Source: DASXTW01 sp036505215 (GTDB taxonomy: Bacteria > Actinomycetota > UBA4738). Taken from it: DNA of 64,000 bases. Where the stretch lies: the NCBI GenBank assembly GCA_036505215.1, contig DASXTW010000046.1, positions 10,412 through 74,411 on the forward strand. Direction: 5' to 3'. This document shows positions 1-8,441 of this stretch, in pieces; the stretch's first letter is position 1; the number at the start of each line of letters is the position of its first letter. The notes beneath the pieces are model-generated. The model was not told the origin of the DNA. It worked only from the letters and a program-made list of their open reading frames with translations, and searched no databases. Made by a program: the position numbers and the translations under genes.

Positions 1-2
1 GG

Positions 3-164
3 GTGGTGGACGAAGCGGTGAGCAATTCGGCTCAGGCGGCGCCTCGGACCGAGCTCATCCGGATCGACATCGAGATGATCGAGACCACACAGGGATGGAA
101 GGTCAACAGCGTGAATATCTTGCAGTCGCCCGGCCAACCGCCATTCGGGGGTCCAGGGGGGTAG
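3..164 (+). CDS. C-terminal fragment of a hypothetical protein (5' end outside window)
   Basis: Frame 3 is open from the first base to a TAG at 162-164, giving 53 residues of a protein that begins before the window. It contains the stretch ELIRIDIEMIETTQGWKVNS. A hydrophobic strand followed by a 'GWKVNSVNIL' ending is the typical last strand of SnoaL/NTF2-like or Mce-associated extracytoplasmic domains, but 53 residues are too few to name the family. The last residues (GGPGG and the stop) lie inside the first, partial copy of the intergenic repeat described at 185-276, so the repeat appears to have supplied the stop codon. Confidence 0.55.
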   Translation: MVDEAVSNSAQAAPRTELIRIDIEMIETTQGWKVNSVNILQSPGQPPFGGPGG

Positions 165-170
165 CAGCAA
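147..170 (+). repeat. Partial copy of the 5' arm of the intergenic structured element
   Basis: GGGGGTCCAGGGGGGTAGCAGC at about 147-168 nearly duplicates the beginning of the full element about 32 bases downstream (GGGTCCAGGGGGGCAGCAGC from 181). It overlaps the stop codon of the truncated upstream gene. No matching 3' arm lies close by, so it is a partial duplication and not a second full hairpin. Confidence 0.6.
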
Positions 171-184
171 CGAGGGCGGGGGGT

Positions 185-276
185 CCAGGGGGGCAGCAGC
201 GCCGCGAGCGGAGCGAGCGGATGAGGCTGCTGCACTCCCCCTGGCGATGAGGACGATCCGAAGGATCGGGCTCATC
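185..276 (+). repeat. Structured intergenic element, copy A (two hairpins)
   Basis: Hairpin 1 pairs CCAGGGGG (185-192) with CCCCCTGG (237-244), then GCAGCAGC (193-200) with GCTGCTGC (226-233), leaving a 3-base bulge (234-236). Hairpin 2 pairs GATGAG (246-251) with CTCATC (271-276) and CGATCC with GGATCG around a GAA loop. The same design is found inverted at 56675-56768. At two positions both partners of a pair have changed together (C-G to A-T in hairpin 1, T-A to C-G in hairpin 2), so the structure itself seems to be under selection. It lies downstream of and in the same sense as a coding region. Whether it acts as RNA or as a DNA repeat (REP or MITE type) is not known. Confidence 0.75.
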
Positions 277-394
277 GGGAAGAGCGAGGCAGATGCGGAC
301 CCCCTGGCTCGTCGCCGGTCCACCGGAGGTGGAGCGTCGAGGAGGAGACAGATAGGTCCGGGGGATAGAGAGACCTTTTCGTTAGGGCGACCGA

Positions 395-1591
395 CTACAG
401 CCCCAGAGCCCTTTTGGCGAGCTGCGTCCCTTCCACCATGTTCTGCAGCTTCCGGTAGGCCACGTCCCACGACCGCGTCCTCAACCCGCAGTCGGGGGTG
501 ACGTGGATCCGGTTGGGATCACCGAACACCTCGACCGCATACAGGATCCTGTCCCGCACCAGCGCCGGCGGCTCGATGAAGTCCGTGTGGATGTCGATGA
601 CCCCCAGGCCCAGCGCCGGTTTGTACGGCAGGTCCCGAAACTTCTTGATCACCACGTATCCAGGGCGAGCCTCCTCGGTGACACCGAGCTCCCGGCTGTC
701 GTAGTTGGCGAAGCCCACCGCGAACTGCTTGCAGGCAGTCATGGCCTCGATGCCCGGGAAGAACAGGTTGTAGTCGGAGAAGCACAGGTGCGTGGAGAAC
801 ACGGCGTTCAGTCCGTCCACGCTCTCGTTGAACGCTTCGGCGAACAGGTCCAGCTCGTCTGGTTCGGTTGATCCGCCGGGCTCATCGAGCTGGATCCACT
901 TGGCCCCCAACCCGATCAGGGCTTCGATATTCGGCCGGATCATGTGGCGGGAAACTTCCAGGAGGAACCGGCGCCGAGCGTCGTGGCGCTTCCTCTTGCG
1001 CTCGCCATGCGCGTGGGACATGTCGTGGTCCGTGAAGTGGTACTCGTCGAAGGACCAGTCCGCGATGGTGTAGGCCCCTGTGATCGGGACCTTCAACTCG
1101 GCCTTGGCGATGTCGTTCAGGAAGGCGAACTCGTCGCTGTGGTAGGGCTCCTTCAGCGAGATCGGCCCGGTCACTGCAGCCTTCGAGTAGTACTTGTTGT
1201 CGAAAGCACGGACACTTCCCCGCCACTCGAACCCGTTGGTGTGCGCCACGGCCCATGCGTACATCTCCGAGCGCTGCTGTTCGCCGTCGTAGACGACGTC
1301 CAACCCCGCCGACTCCTGCAGGCGGAGGCCGTAACGGCTGGACCACCGCTTGACCTCCTCCTTGTCCGCCTTCGCCATGATCGGGGAGCCCCGTAGAAGA
1401 TCGAGCAGTCCTCCGTACCCCTCCACGCCGATCCGCTCGCCCCAGCTCCTGGCCTCCTCGAGATCTCCCTCCTCGAGCTTCTTCCCCGCGTATGCCTTCA
1501 CCCGCCACCCCGGCTTGTCCAGCGAGCCCACCTCGTGGGTGAGCAGCGGCCGGGTCATGATGTCGAGAGCAGGGGTGGTGGCGGTCGTCAT
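395..1591 (-). CDS. Cobalamin-independent methionine synthase, C-terminal (catalytic) domain protein
   Basis: A 398-residue protein of the UROD/MetE-like barrel family that would transfer a methyl group to homocysteine to make methionine. The zinc/thiolate site is visible: HLC (His about 268, Cys about 270) and Cys about 368 in PDCGL, in the order found in the C-terminal half of MetE; WIQLDEPG provides the usual acidic patch. The reading frame continues upstream, but ATG at 1591 is preferred because it overlaps the stop of the next gene by four bases (ATGA), which implies translational coupling. Full-length MetE is about 750 residues. Here the N-terminal half is apparently a separate gene (1588-2550). 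The methyl donor cannot be told from sequence; single-domain 'core' enzymes in other organisms use donors other than folate. Confidence 0.85.
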   Translation of the reverse strand: MTTATTPALDIMTRPLLTHEVGSLDKPGWRVKAYAGKKLEEGDLEEARSWGERIGVEGYGGLLDLLRGSPIMAKADKEEVKRWSSRYGLRLQESAGLDVVYDGEQQRSEMYAWAVAHTNGFEWRGSVRAFDNKYYSKAAVTGPISLKEPYHSDEFAFLNDIAKAELKVPITGAYTIADWSFDEYHFTDHDMSHAHGERKRKRHDARRRFLLEVSRHMIRPNIEALIGLGAKWIQLDEPGGSTEPDELDLFAEAFNESVDGLNAVFSTHLCFSDYNLFFPGIEAMTACKQFAVGFANYDSRELGVTEEARPGYVVIKKFRDLPYKPALGLGVIDIHTDFIEPPALVRDRILYAVEVFGDPNRIHVTPDCGLRTRSWDVAYRKLQNMVEGTQLAKRALGL

Positions 1592-2550
1592 GCCAACAGC
1601 TCCTTCAGCCGCGCCGAGACTTCCCCCAGCCTGGCAACCTTCTGACGGGCGATGTCTCGAGGGAGGTACTCCAGCTCGCAATTCGATGACAGGTACAGGA
1701 CGGGTGGCGAGACCGTCTCGGCGACCCGGCGGAGGAATTCGACCGTGCCATCGGTGGACTCGACAGGCGAGCTGCGTCCGTCCAGGGCCCCGGCCAAGAG
1801 CCCTGTGTCCCAATCACTTCCGAGCTCATCCAGGTCCGTCTGCACGAAGTCGATGCCCAACGCGTCGACAGGGAGACGACGCAGGCGCTCGACATAGGGC
1901 CCAACGTCGCCGAAGTACGCATGAAGGACCAAGGCCGACGAGGTCGAGGAGATGCCGTCGCGGATCTCCATGAGCGCCTTCTCCAAGTCGTCCCAGTCTG
2001 CGGGGTCCAGACCGAAATACGGCAGCCATGGCTCCTGTAGGTGGATCACCTCGTATCCACCGGCTGCCAGGGATTCTGCCACGGGCCGGAGGATCTCCCG
2101 GGTGAGATCCATCATGAGCGCGTTCCGATCTCCGTGGGCCTGCGCGGCCCGAGAGAAGAGAAACGGAGACGGGAGGGTGGCGGCCCTGGGGAACGGGAGA
2201 TCGTCGTCATCCTGGAACGCGGCGGGCAGTGACGCCGAAAGGGTCAGATCACCGGTCACCTCGGGGGCCCTGAAGAACGAGTTGTTGTCGAACCAGCGAA
2301 CCAGGGTCCTGGCGTCCATTCCTCCGGACGCCTCCACGAACGGCCGGAAGAGATCCTGCCACCGGATCAGGCCGTCCGAGTGGTAATCGAGCTTCGCCTC
2401 CCGCTGGACCGCGATGAAGTCCTCCCGGTCATCGCGGAAAGCCTGATCGACCTCCTGGAGTGAGGTCCGGCCGCGCTCCAGGCCCCGGGTAGCCGCAACC
2501 ACGCCCTCGGAGCGCGGATAGATCCCGTGCTGGTAGGCCCCGATCCGCAT
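1588..2550 (-). CDS. MetE N-terminal-domain-like protein, partner of the downstream methionine synthase
   Basis: A 320-residue protein whose order of motifs follows the N-terminal barrel of MetE: an early helix with EDFIAVQREAKLD, then RTLVRWFDNNSFFRAPE (MetE has a WFDTNYHY-type motif), LVLHAYFGDVGPYV (MetE TYFG) and YLSSNCELEYLPRD (MetE PSCSLLHVP). It is first in a two-gene operon and overlaps the catalytic half by ATGA. In full-length MetE this half is a catalytically reduced duplicate that helps bind folate. A split enzyme is therefore the simplest reading, but a separate methyltransferase is also possible. The start at 2550 is the only ATG giving the conserved N-terminus. Confidence 0.75.
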   Translation of the reverse strand: MRIGAYQHGIYPRSEGVVAATRGLERGRTSLQEVDQAFRDDREDFIAVQREAKLDYHSDGLIRWQDLFRPFVEASGGMDARTLVRWFDNNSFFRAPEVTGDLTLSASLPAAFQDDDDLPFPRAATLPSPFLFSRAAQAHGDRNALMMDLTREILRPVAESLAAGGYEVIHLQEPWLPYFGLDPADWDDLEKALMEIRDGISSTSSALVLHAYFGDVGPYVERLRRLPVDALGIDFVQTDLDELGSDWDTGLLAGALDGRSSPVESTDGTVEFLRRVAETVSPPVLYLSSNCELEYLPRDIARQKVARLGEVSARLKELLA

Positions 2551-2660
2551 CGTAGGGCGTGACTCTACTAGCTCATTCGCGAACGACGCATGCCCCGGCC
2601 GTCAACGGCCGCGTCAACCGAGCTGGATGGACGGCTGAGCAGGCGACCCGCCGACGCCCC

Positions 2661-5024
2661 TCAAGCCCTGGATTCGGCGACTCCCCACACATAACGCTGG
2701 CTGATCTCCGTCGCCGGCACCGGCCGGCTGAAGTAGAAGCCCTGCCCCAACGCGCATCCACTCTGCGCCAGGAACCGCCACTGCTCTTCGGTCTCGATCC
2801 CTTCCGCCAGAGGCACCATGCCCAGGCCTCGAGCGAGCTGGATGATGGCCTTGACCATGCTCATGGAGTGGCGGTCCGTCGGGATGTCGCTGATGAACGA
2901 TCGGTCGATCTTGAGGATGTCCACCGGCATCTGCTTGAGACGGGACAGCGACGAATATCCCGTGCCGAAGTCGTCGATCGCCAGGCGAAGCCCGGCGGTG
3001 TGCAGCTCCTCGAGGATCCGCATGGTCCTGTCCGGATCGATCATCGCCGTGGACTCGGTGATCTCGACCAGGACCTGGCGGGGGTTGATCCGCATCCACT
3101 TCAGGTGACCGATGATCTTGTTCACCAGGTTCCCCTGCCACAGCTGTCGCGGCGAAAGGTTGAAGCTGACCTCGATCATCAGCCCGTCGCGCCGCCAGGC
3201 CTGAGACTGCCGGCACACCTCCTCCAGCACCCAGTCGCCGATGGCTTCGATCAGGCCCATCTCCTCCGCCAGAGGGATGAAGTCGCCGGGAGGCACTATG
3301 CCCGTGCTCGGATCCTGCCATCGCAGCAGCGCCTCGACACTGACCAGATGGCCATCCGACAGATCCACGATCGGCTGGTAGTGGAGCGTCCATTCCTTGC
3401 GCTCCACGGCCCGGCGCAGGCGCGTCGCCAGGGAAAGCCTGCTCAGCGGATCCACCGAGTCCTTGGAGAAGACCGTGGAGGTACCCGGGGCCGACCGCTT
3501 GCTCCGGTACATCGCCGCATCCGCGTTCTTGAGGAGGGACTTGCCGTCGACCCCGTCCAGCGGGAACAGGCTGATCCCGATGCTCGCCGTGATGTAGAAC
3601 TCCGTCCCCCCGATGGCGAACGGCCGCTTGAGCAGCTCGTGGATGCGCTCGGCCACTTCTTCCGCCGCGTTCACCGAGGTCTCGGTGTCCGGGCGCGTGG
3701 TCTGCGGCCCGCGTTCCAGATCGGAAAGGAGGACCAGGAATTCGTCTCCTCCTTGCCGGGCGACCACGTCTGTCTCCCGCAGGGCCTCCCGCAGCCTGGC
3801 TCCCATCTGCTGGAGGAGTTCGTCGCCCGCCTCATGCCCGAGGCTGTCGTTCACCAGCTTGAAGTTGTCCAGGTCCATGAAGAGCACCGCCGCGGCCAGC
3901 TCCTTGCGCTTGGCTCGAGCCAGAGCGAGATCGAGCAGCTCCTCGAACATGGCCCGGTTGGGGAGACGGGTGAGCTTGTCGTGGTATGCGAGGAACGCCA
4001 CCTGCTCCTCGGCCTTCTTCAACTCCGTGATGTCGGACATCAGGCCCTGCCACAGGAGGGGCCGGCCCGTGTCGTCCTCCACCAGGTGCGCTTCATCCCG
4101 GATCCACACCCGGCGCCCATCCCGAGCCACCATGCGGAACTCGGAGCGGAGCGGCTCCCCTGTGGCCCCGCTGTAAGCCTCCTCAGCCAGGACCCGTTCC
4201 CTGTCGGCCGGGTGCAAGAAGGAGGAGAACGGGGCGGGGTGAGCCAGCCACTGCTCGGGCGTGTACCCGAGAATCCGTTCGATCTGCGGACTGACGTACA
4301 GCCAGTCGCCTGTCTCCCCCACCCCGGCGATGTAGACGATCGCCGGTATTTGCTCCACCAGGCTGCGGTACTTCACCTCCGCCTGCCGCAGGGCCAGCTC
4401 CGTTCGCTTGCGGGCAATGGCCGAGCCCAGCGTCCCGGCTGCGGCCCGAAGGGTGTCGATCTCCGCCTGGGACCAGTCACGTTCGGCCAGGCAGTCGTCG
4501 AAGCCGAGGAAGCCCCACCAGTCATCGCCGACGGCGATGGGAACCGCGGCGATGGACTGGATGTCCTGTTCCTCCAAGAGGCGCCGCTCATCCTCCCGGA
4601 AGTCCCGGACGTGGCCGTGGACCACGCCGCCGGCTGCCAGGATGGCTCGCCACCGCCGGAACGCCCCGTCCCAAGGCAGGCCCTGGAGCTTCGGATTGTC
4701 GATCTGGGGCGAGGCTTCCTGGGCCGTCCACTCGAAGCGCTGGCTGAACACGGGGGTGTCGTGCCGGTCAGTGTGGTTCTGGAAGACGTAGACGCGGCTC
4801 ACTCGTGCCGCCCGGCCGAGACGGCCCAAGACGGCCTGGATGCAGTCCTCCCACGAATGGGCTCGGAGGAACTCAGACGCGGCGAATCCCACAGCCCCGA
4901 GGATCGAGTCGGCCGTGGGGACCTCTGGGTCGGGGGCGGGCGCAGGCTGATCCGCCTTCAGGCCAGCCTCCACCGGCTCGGACCGGTCGGCTCGGCCGAG
5001 ACTGTCTTGCGTACCTTTCGACAT
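2661..5024 (-). CDS. GAF-PAS-GGDEF-EAL cyclic-di-GMP turnover protein (cytosolic)
   Basis: A protein of about 787 residues if it starts at ATG 5024 (MSKGTQDSLG); the open frame runs further upstream but would then overlap the divergent gene. Order: a GAF-like sensor (about 30-215), a PAS domain ending in the PAC signature SDITELKKAEEQ (about 220-345), GGDEF (about 350-515) and EAL (about 530-780). The cyclase active site is intact (RQGGDEFLVLL), as are the phosphodiesterase motifs (EALLRW, DDFGTGYSS, LAEGIETEEQ), so it could both make and break c-di-GMP. It has no membrane segment. From PAS onward it is closely similar to the divergent neighbour at 5157-7469; the sensor in front differs. Confidence 0.9.
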   Translation of the reverse strand: MSKGTQDSLGRADRSEPVEAGLKADQPAPAPDPEVPTADSILGAVGFAASEFLRAHSWEDCIQAVLGRLGRAARVSRVYVFQNHTDRHDTPVFSQRFEWTAQEASPQIDNPKLQGLPWDGAFRRWRAILAAGGVVHGHVRDFREDERRLLEEQDIQSIAAVPIAVGDDWWGFLGFDDCLAERDWSQAEIDTLRAAAGTLGSAIARKRTELALRQAEVKYRSLVEQIPAIVYIAGVGETGDWLYVSPQIERILGYTPEQWLAHPAPFSSFLHPADRERVLAEEAYSGATGEPLRSEFRMVARDGRRVWIRDEAHLVEDDTGRPLLWQGLMSDITELKKAEEQVAFLAYHDKLTRLPNRAMFEELLDLALARAKRKELAAAVLFMDLDNFKLVNDSLGHEAGDELLQQMGARLREALRETDVVARQGGDEFLVLLSDLERGPQTTRPDTETSVNAAEEVAERIHELLKRPFAIGGTEFYITASIGISLFPLDGVDGKSLLKNADAAMYRSKRSAPGTSTVFSKDSVDPLSRLSLATRLRRAVERKEWTLHYQPIVDLSDGHLVSVEALLRWQDPSTGIVPPGDFIPLAEEMGLIEAIGDWVLEEVCRQSQAWRRDGLMIEVSFNLSPRQLWQGNLVNKIIGHLKWMRINPRQVLVEITESTAMIDPDRTMRILEELHTAGLRLAIDDFGTGYSSLSRLKQMPVDILKIDRSFISDIPTDRHSMSMVKAIIQLARGLGMVPLAEGIETEEQWRFLAQSGCALGQGFYFSRPVPATEISQRYVWGVAESRA

Positions 5025-5105
5025 GCCGCTTGCTGTATCGACGGGGCTCCATCCGGAATTGAACGGGCCTACAGTGGCACCGGGTGCCCTGCCGAAGACT
5101 GAATA

Positions 5106-5128
5106 CGGGGGGTGCAGGGGGGCAGTAG
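5106..5128 (+). repeat. Short sequence resembling the 5' arm of the intergenic element
   Basis: GGGGGGTGCAGGGGGGCAGT near 5106 differs by only a few bases from the start of the structured element at 181-200. Nothing resembling the 3' arm or hairpin 2 follows. It lies in the promoter region between the two divergent GGDEF-EAL genes and may be a decayed copy or a chance G-rich stretch. Confidence 0.3.
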
Positions 5129-5156
5129 GGGTCCACCGTGCCCGCAAGAAGGGGAG

Positions 5157-7469
5157 ATGAGCACGCGGCCGGAAAGAGCGCACATCCGAGCCCTCGCCAC
5201 CGGGTGGGGGTGGCTCGCCCTGCTCCGGCTCGGCCTGCTCGTGGCCATGGCGATCTACACGGCCACCTACCGGGCTCTGCCCACCCATCCCGCGCCTGCC
5301 TTCGTCCGCCCCGCAGCGATCGCCGTGATGGCCTTCCTCGCCGTCCTGGTAGGAGTCCAGGTCGCTCCTCGGTTCCGCGATTCCAGGCAGGTAGCCATCG
5401 CCTGCTTCGCCGGGGACGCCATGGCTGTGCTCGGCACCCTGGCCCTGTATTCATTCGATCCGCGCCGGTACCTGTTGGCACTCCAAGTGGTCGTGCAGGC
5501 GGAAGGGGGCATGCTCCTCGGGCTTCCCGGAGGTATCTATGCATGGGCCGCCACGAGTGCCGGGTACGCCGCCGTGGAGGCGGCTGCTGCTTCCGCCTCG
5601 AACACCTCCGCCAACGTCGTGGAGGTCACTCTGCGGATCGCTGTCGGGCTCCTTCTGGCACTCGGCGGCGGCATCCTGTCTTCCGAGCTCTCCGGCGAAC
5701 GGTCTCGCCGGCAAATCGAACGCGAGCAGGAGTTGAGGCGGCTTCAGGTGGCGGAGGCCAAGTACCGTCTGCTCGTCGAGCAGATCCCCGTGGTCACCTA
5801 CATCGACGCGGTCGATCCGGACAGCTCGACGATCTACATGAGTCCTCAGGTCGAGGATTTGCTTGGGTATTCAGCAGAGGAGTGGATGGCCGACCCGAAG
5901 ATGTGGGAAAAGGTCCTCCACCCCGAGGATCGCGAACGCGTGATGGCCGAGCACGTTCGGACCAACGCCACGGGGGAGCCATTCCGGGACGAATACCGTC
6001 TGATCGCCAAGGATGGCCGGGTGGTCTGGGTCCGTGACGAGGCATCCCTGGTCGCCGACGACAAAGATGGCGAGAGATTCTGGCAGGGCGTCATCGTCGA
6101 CATCACCGAACGCAAGCGGGCCGAGGAGCAGGTGGCTTTCCTCGCCTACCACGACAAGCTGACGGGTCTGCCCAACCGGGTGATGTTCGAACGGGTCCTC
6201 GATCTGGCCCTGGCTCGAGCCCGACGAAACGACCAGGCAGTCGCCGTCCTGTACCTCGACCTGGACAACTTCAAGCTCGTGAACGACAGCCTGGGCCACG
6301 CTGCCGGCGACGAGCTGTTGCGCGAGATGGGGACCCGCCTGTCGGGGGCGGTCAGAGCCACGGACGTGGTGGCCAGGCAGGGCGGTGACGAGTTCCTCGT
6401 TCTTCTGGCCGACATGGAGAAGGACCCTCGCGAGGGCGGGATGAGCGGCCTCACCCTGGCCCAGTCGGTAGCGTCGCGGATCCACGAGGCTCTGAAGAAG
6501 CCATTCGCTCTGTCCGGCACCGAGTTCTACATAACCACGAGCATCGGCATCAGCCTCTTCCCCGAGAGCGCCGGCGACGCACGGGCGCTGCTCAAGCAGG
6601 CGGACGCCGCGATGTACCGGACCAAACAGGGATCGCCGGGGGGCTCCATGGTGTACGCGTCGGAGAGGACCGATTCGCTCTCCAAGCTCTCGCTCACCAC
6701 TCGCTTGCGCAAGGCGACCGACTCACGCGATTGGGTTCTGCACTACCAGCCCATCGTCGACCTGCACAACCAGCAGATGGTGGCGGCGGAAGCACTCCTC
6801 AGGTGGCGGCAGCCGAGCGGCCGGCTGGTCGGCCCCGCCGACTTCATCCCTCTGGCTGAGGAAATGGGATTGATCGCTGCGATCGGCGATTGGGTGATCG
6901 AGGAGCTGTGCCGGCAGTGCCTGGCCTGGCGGGAGCAGCGGGTGCCGGTGGACGTGAGCTTCAATCTGTCCGCGCGGCAGCTGTGGCAGCAGGACGTCGT
7001 CGCCCGGCTCCTCGCCCAGGTCTCGGCCATGGGCGTGGAACCCTCTCACCTGGTGATCGAGATCGCGGAGTCGACCGCCATGCGGGATCCGGAACGCACC
7101 CAGCGGGTCCTGCATGAGCTGCACGAGCAAGGGTTTCGCCTGGCCATCGACGACTTCGGGACCGGCTACTCGTCCGTTGCGCGACTGAAGAACCTCCCCG
7201 TGGACATCCTGAAGATCGACGGGCGCTTCGTCCGGGACATCCCGAGCGATCCCGATGCGGCGAGCATGGTCAGGGCGGTCATCGGCCTGGCCCAGAGCCT
7301 GGCGATGAAGCCGCTCGCCGAGGGCATCGAGAGCGAGGAGCAGCTTCGCTATCTGCTCGATCACGGCTGCGCCCTGGGGCAGGGATTCCACTTCAGCCCG
7401 CCCGTTCCAGCGGACGAGCTCACGCGCAGGGTCCGTGAGGAGGGTCTGAGAGTCTCGGCCGCTCGGTAG
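5157..7469 (+). CDS. Membrane-bound PAS-GGDEF-EAL cyclic-di-GMP turnover protein
   Basis: About 770 residues from ATG 5157, which follows the purine-rich AAGAAGGGGAG. The first 170 residues carry about five hydrophobic segments (for example LALLRLGLLVAMAIYTATY and TLRIAVGLLLALGGGI), followed by a short coiled coil, PAS (about 200-325), GGDEF (RQGGDEFLVLL intact) and EAL (AAEALLRW, DDFGTGYSS, LAEGIESEEQ intact). All catalytic signatures for cyclase and phosphodiesterase are present, so the net activity is not predictable. It is divergent from, and paralogous to, 2661-5024: the same PAS-GGDEF-EAL core with a membrane sensor in place of GAF. The pair looks like a duplication with sensor exchange. 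Confidence 0.92.
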   Translation: MSTRPERAHIRALATGWGWLALLRLGLLVAMAIYTATYRALPTHPAPAFVRPAAIAVMAFLAVLVGVQVAPRFRDSRQVAIACFAGDAMAVLGTLALYSFDPRRYLLALQVVVQAEGGMLLGLPGGIYAWAATSAGYAAVEAAAASASNTSANVVEVTLRIAVGLLLALGGGILSSELSGERSRRQIEREQELRRLQVAEAKYRLLVEQIPVVTYIDAVDPDSSTIYMSPQVEDLLGYSAEEWMADPKMWEKVLHPEDRERVMAEHVRTNATGEPFRDEYRLIAKDGRVVWVRDEASLVADDKDGERFWQGVIVDITERKRAEEQVAFLAYHDKLTGLPNRVMFERVLDLALARARRNDQAVAVLYLDLDNFKLVNDSLGHAAGDELLREMGTRLSGAVRATDVVARQGGDEFLVLLADMEKDPREGGMSGLTLAQSVASRIHEALKKPFALSGTEFYITTSIGISLFPESAGDARALLKQADAAMYRTKQGSPGGSMVYASERTDSLSKLSLTTRLRKATDSRDWVLHYQPIVDLHNQQMVAAEALLRWRQPSGRLVGPADFIPLAEEMGLIAAIGDWVIEELCRQCLAWREQRVPVDVSFNLSARQLWQQDVVARLLAQVSAMGVEPSHLVIEIAESTAMRDPERTQRVLHELHEQGFRLAIDDFGTGYSSVARLKNLPVDILKIDGRFVRDIPSDPDAASMVRAVIGLAQSLAMKPLAEGIESEEQLRYLLDHGCALGQGFHFSPPVPADELTRRVREEGLRVSAAR

Positions 7470-7492
7470 AGCGCCGGGTCAAGAGCGGTCCT

Positions 7493-7508
7493 CGCCCCTG
7501 TCGGGGCG
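7493..7508. terminator. Hairpin between convergent genes
   Basis: CGCCCC (7493-7498) and GGGGCG (7503-7508) form a perfect 6-bp stem with a TGTC loop. A T-containing stretch (CGCTATTTCT) follows on the plus strand. It lies between the converging ends of 5157-7469 and 7513-8361 and could end transcription of the GGDEF-EAL gene. Confidence 0.45.
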
Positions 7509-7512
7509 GGCG

Positions 7513-8361
7513 CTATTTCTCGGTGTGTCCGGGACCGCGCTTGTGGTGTTTCCTGTGCTTCCGGTGCGACCGCTTCTCGTGGGAGCGGCCGCGCGACGCC
7601 GTTGCCTCCTGGTCCGGCTTGTGGCGGTGGCCATGTCCCCGCCCACGACCATGTGAGGCTCCCTGCGACGCATGGGAGGAACCCTTGGCGGGTCCGTGCT
7701 TACGGCCATCGTGCTTGAGCTCTCCCTCGTGCCGGCCGCGCTGGTGCGCGTCCAACCTGTGCAGGAGCTTCTCGAGCAGCTTCAACCGCTCCGCGCACGT
7801 CGGGTCGGCCAGGCAGGCCGCCCGCATCGACAGTAGCGTGGAGAGCTCAGCCTGGATCAGCCTGGCATCCTCCGGCGAGAGTCTCCTCGTCCGGTTCGAG
7901 AGGATCGTCGTGAGCTGCCCTATGAGGGTCTTGGTGAGCGCTCGTAGGGTCAGCGTCGGAGGCAACGTCGGAGACTCCCCTCCTCCCGGAGGAGGTTCTC
8001 CGGGAGGCACCGGGGGCACCGACCCTGGTCCTCCCGGGCCCACGGAGCCTGGCCCGGGCGGGGCGCCGGAGCGTGGCCGCTGCAGGGCGACGGCCACCGG
8101 CACGTTCGGAGGCCTGTTTCCGGATGGCTTCCCGAGCCAGGGAACGACCGGACGGATCAGGCGCTCGATCGGACTGAGGGCCGCCTCCAGGGGATGGGGG
8201 AGCTTGAGCGGCAGCCGGGCGACCTTGGACAGGGGGAAGGAAAGGATGGCCATGATTCCGAAGCTCGTCGCGATGAACAGGGCGACGGCCACTTGCTTGC
8301 CCCTGTTCCCGTTCAGCGGCGAGCGATCCGAGCCATTCGCGGGCTCATGCGAACGCGCCAT
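7513..8361 (-). CDS. Membrane-anchored protein with proline-rich linker and His/Lys/Arg-rich C-terminus
   Basis: A protein of 282 residues of no family I recognise. The start at 8361 is chosen because GGGGAGG lies just upstream; a longer frame exists but lacks a ribosome site. It has one hydrophobic segment near residues 22-42, a Pro/Gly-rich linker (about 105-140), a helical region with CLADPTCAERL (two cysteines four residues apart), and a last 70 residues made mostly of His, Lys, Arg and Gly. The tail could bind nucleic acid, polyanions or metal, but this is composition only. It is divergent from the penicillin-binding protein gene. Confidence 0.7.
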   Translation of the reverse strand: MARSHEPANGSDRSPLNGNRGKQVAVALFIATSFGIMAILSFPLSKVARLPLKLPHPLEAALSPIERLIRPVVPWLGKPSGNRPPNVPVAVALQRPRSGAPPGPGSVGPGGPGSVPPVPPGEPPPGGGESPTLPPTLTLRALTKTLIGQLTTILSNRTRRLSPEDARLIQAELSTLLSMRAACLADPTCAERLKLLEKLLHRLDAHQRGRHEGELKHDGRKHGPAKGSSHASQGASHGRGRGHGHRHKPDQEATASRGRSHEKRSHRKHRKHHKRGPGHTEK

Positions 8362-8441
8362 TACATCCTCCCCTGAGGCAAAGCTTCCCCCTGGCTCCCA
8401 TAGAGGGTATCGGCATTCATTGGGTTCCACCTTGAACGCGC

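Noticed and set aside
2601..2618. Direct repeat GTCAAC (2601-2606 and 2613-2618) before the methionine synthase pair as a regulator site
   Set aside because: Only two short copies, not placed against a visible promoter, and GC-rich sequence produces such repeats easily.
2559..5102. Long open frame of 847 codons on the plus strand
   Set aside because: It is antisense to the GAF-PAS-GGDEF-EAL gene; the translation is rich in Arg, His and Pro and shows no domain, as expected for the opposite strand of a high-GC gene.
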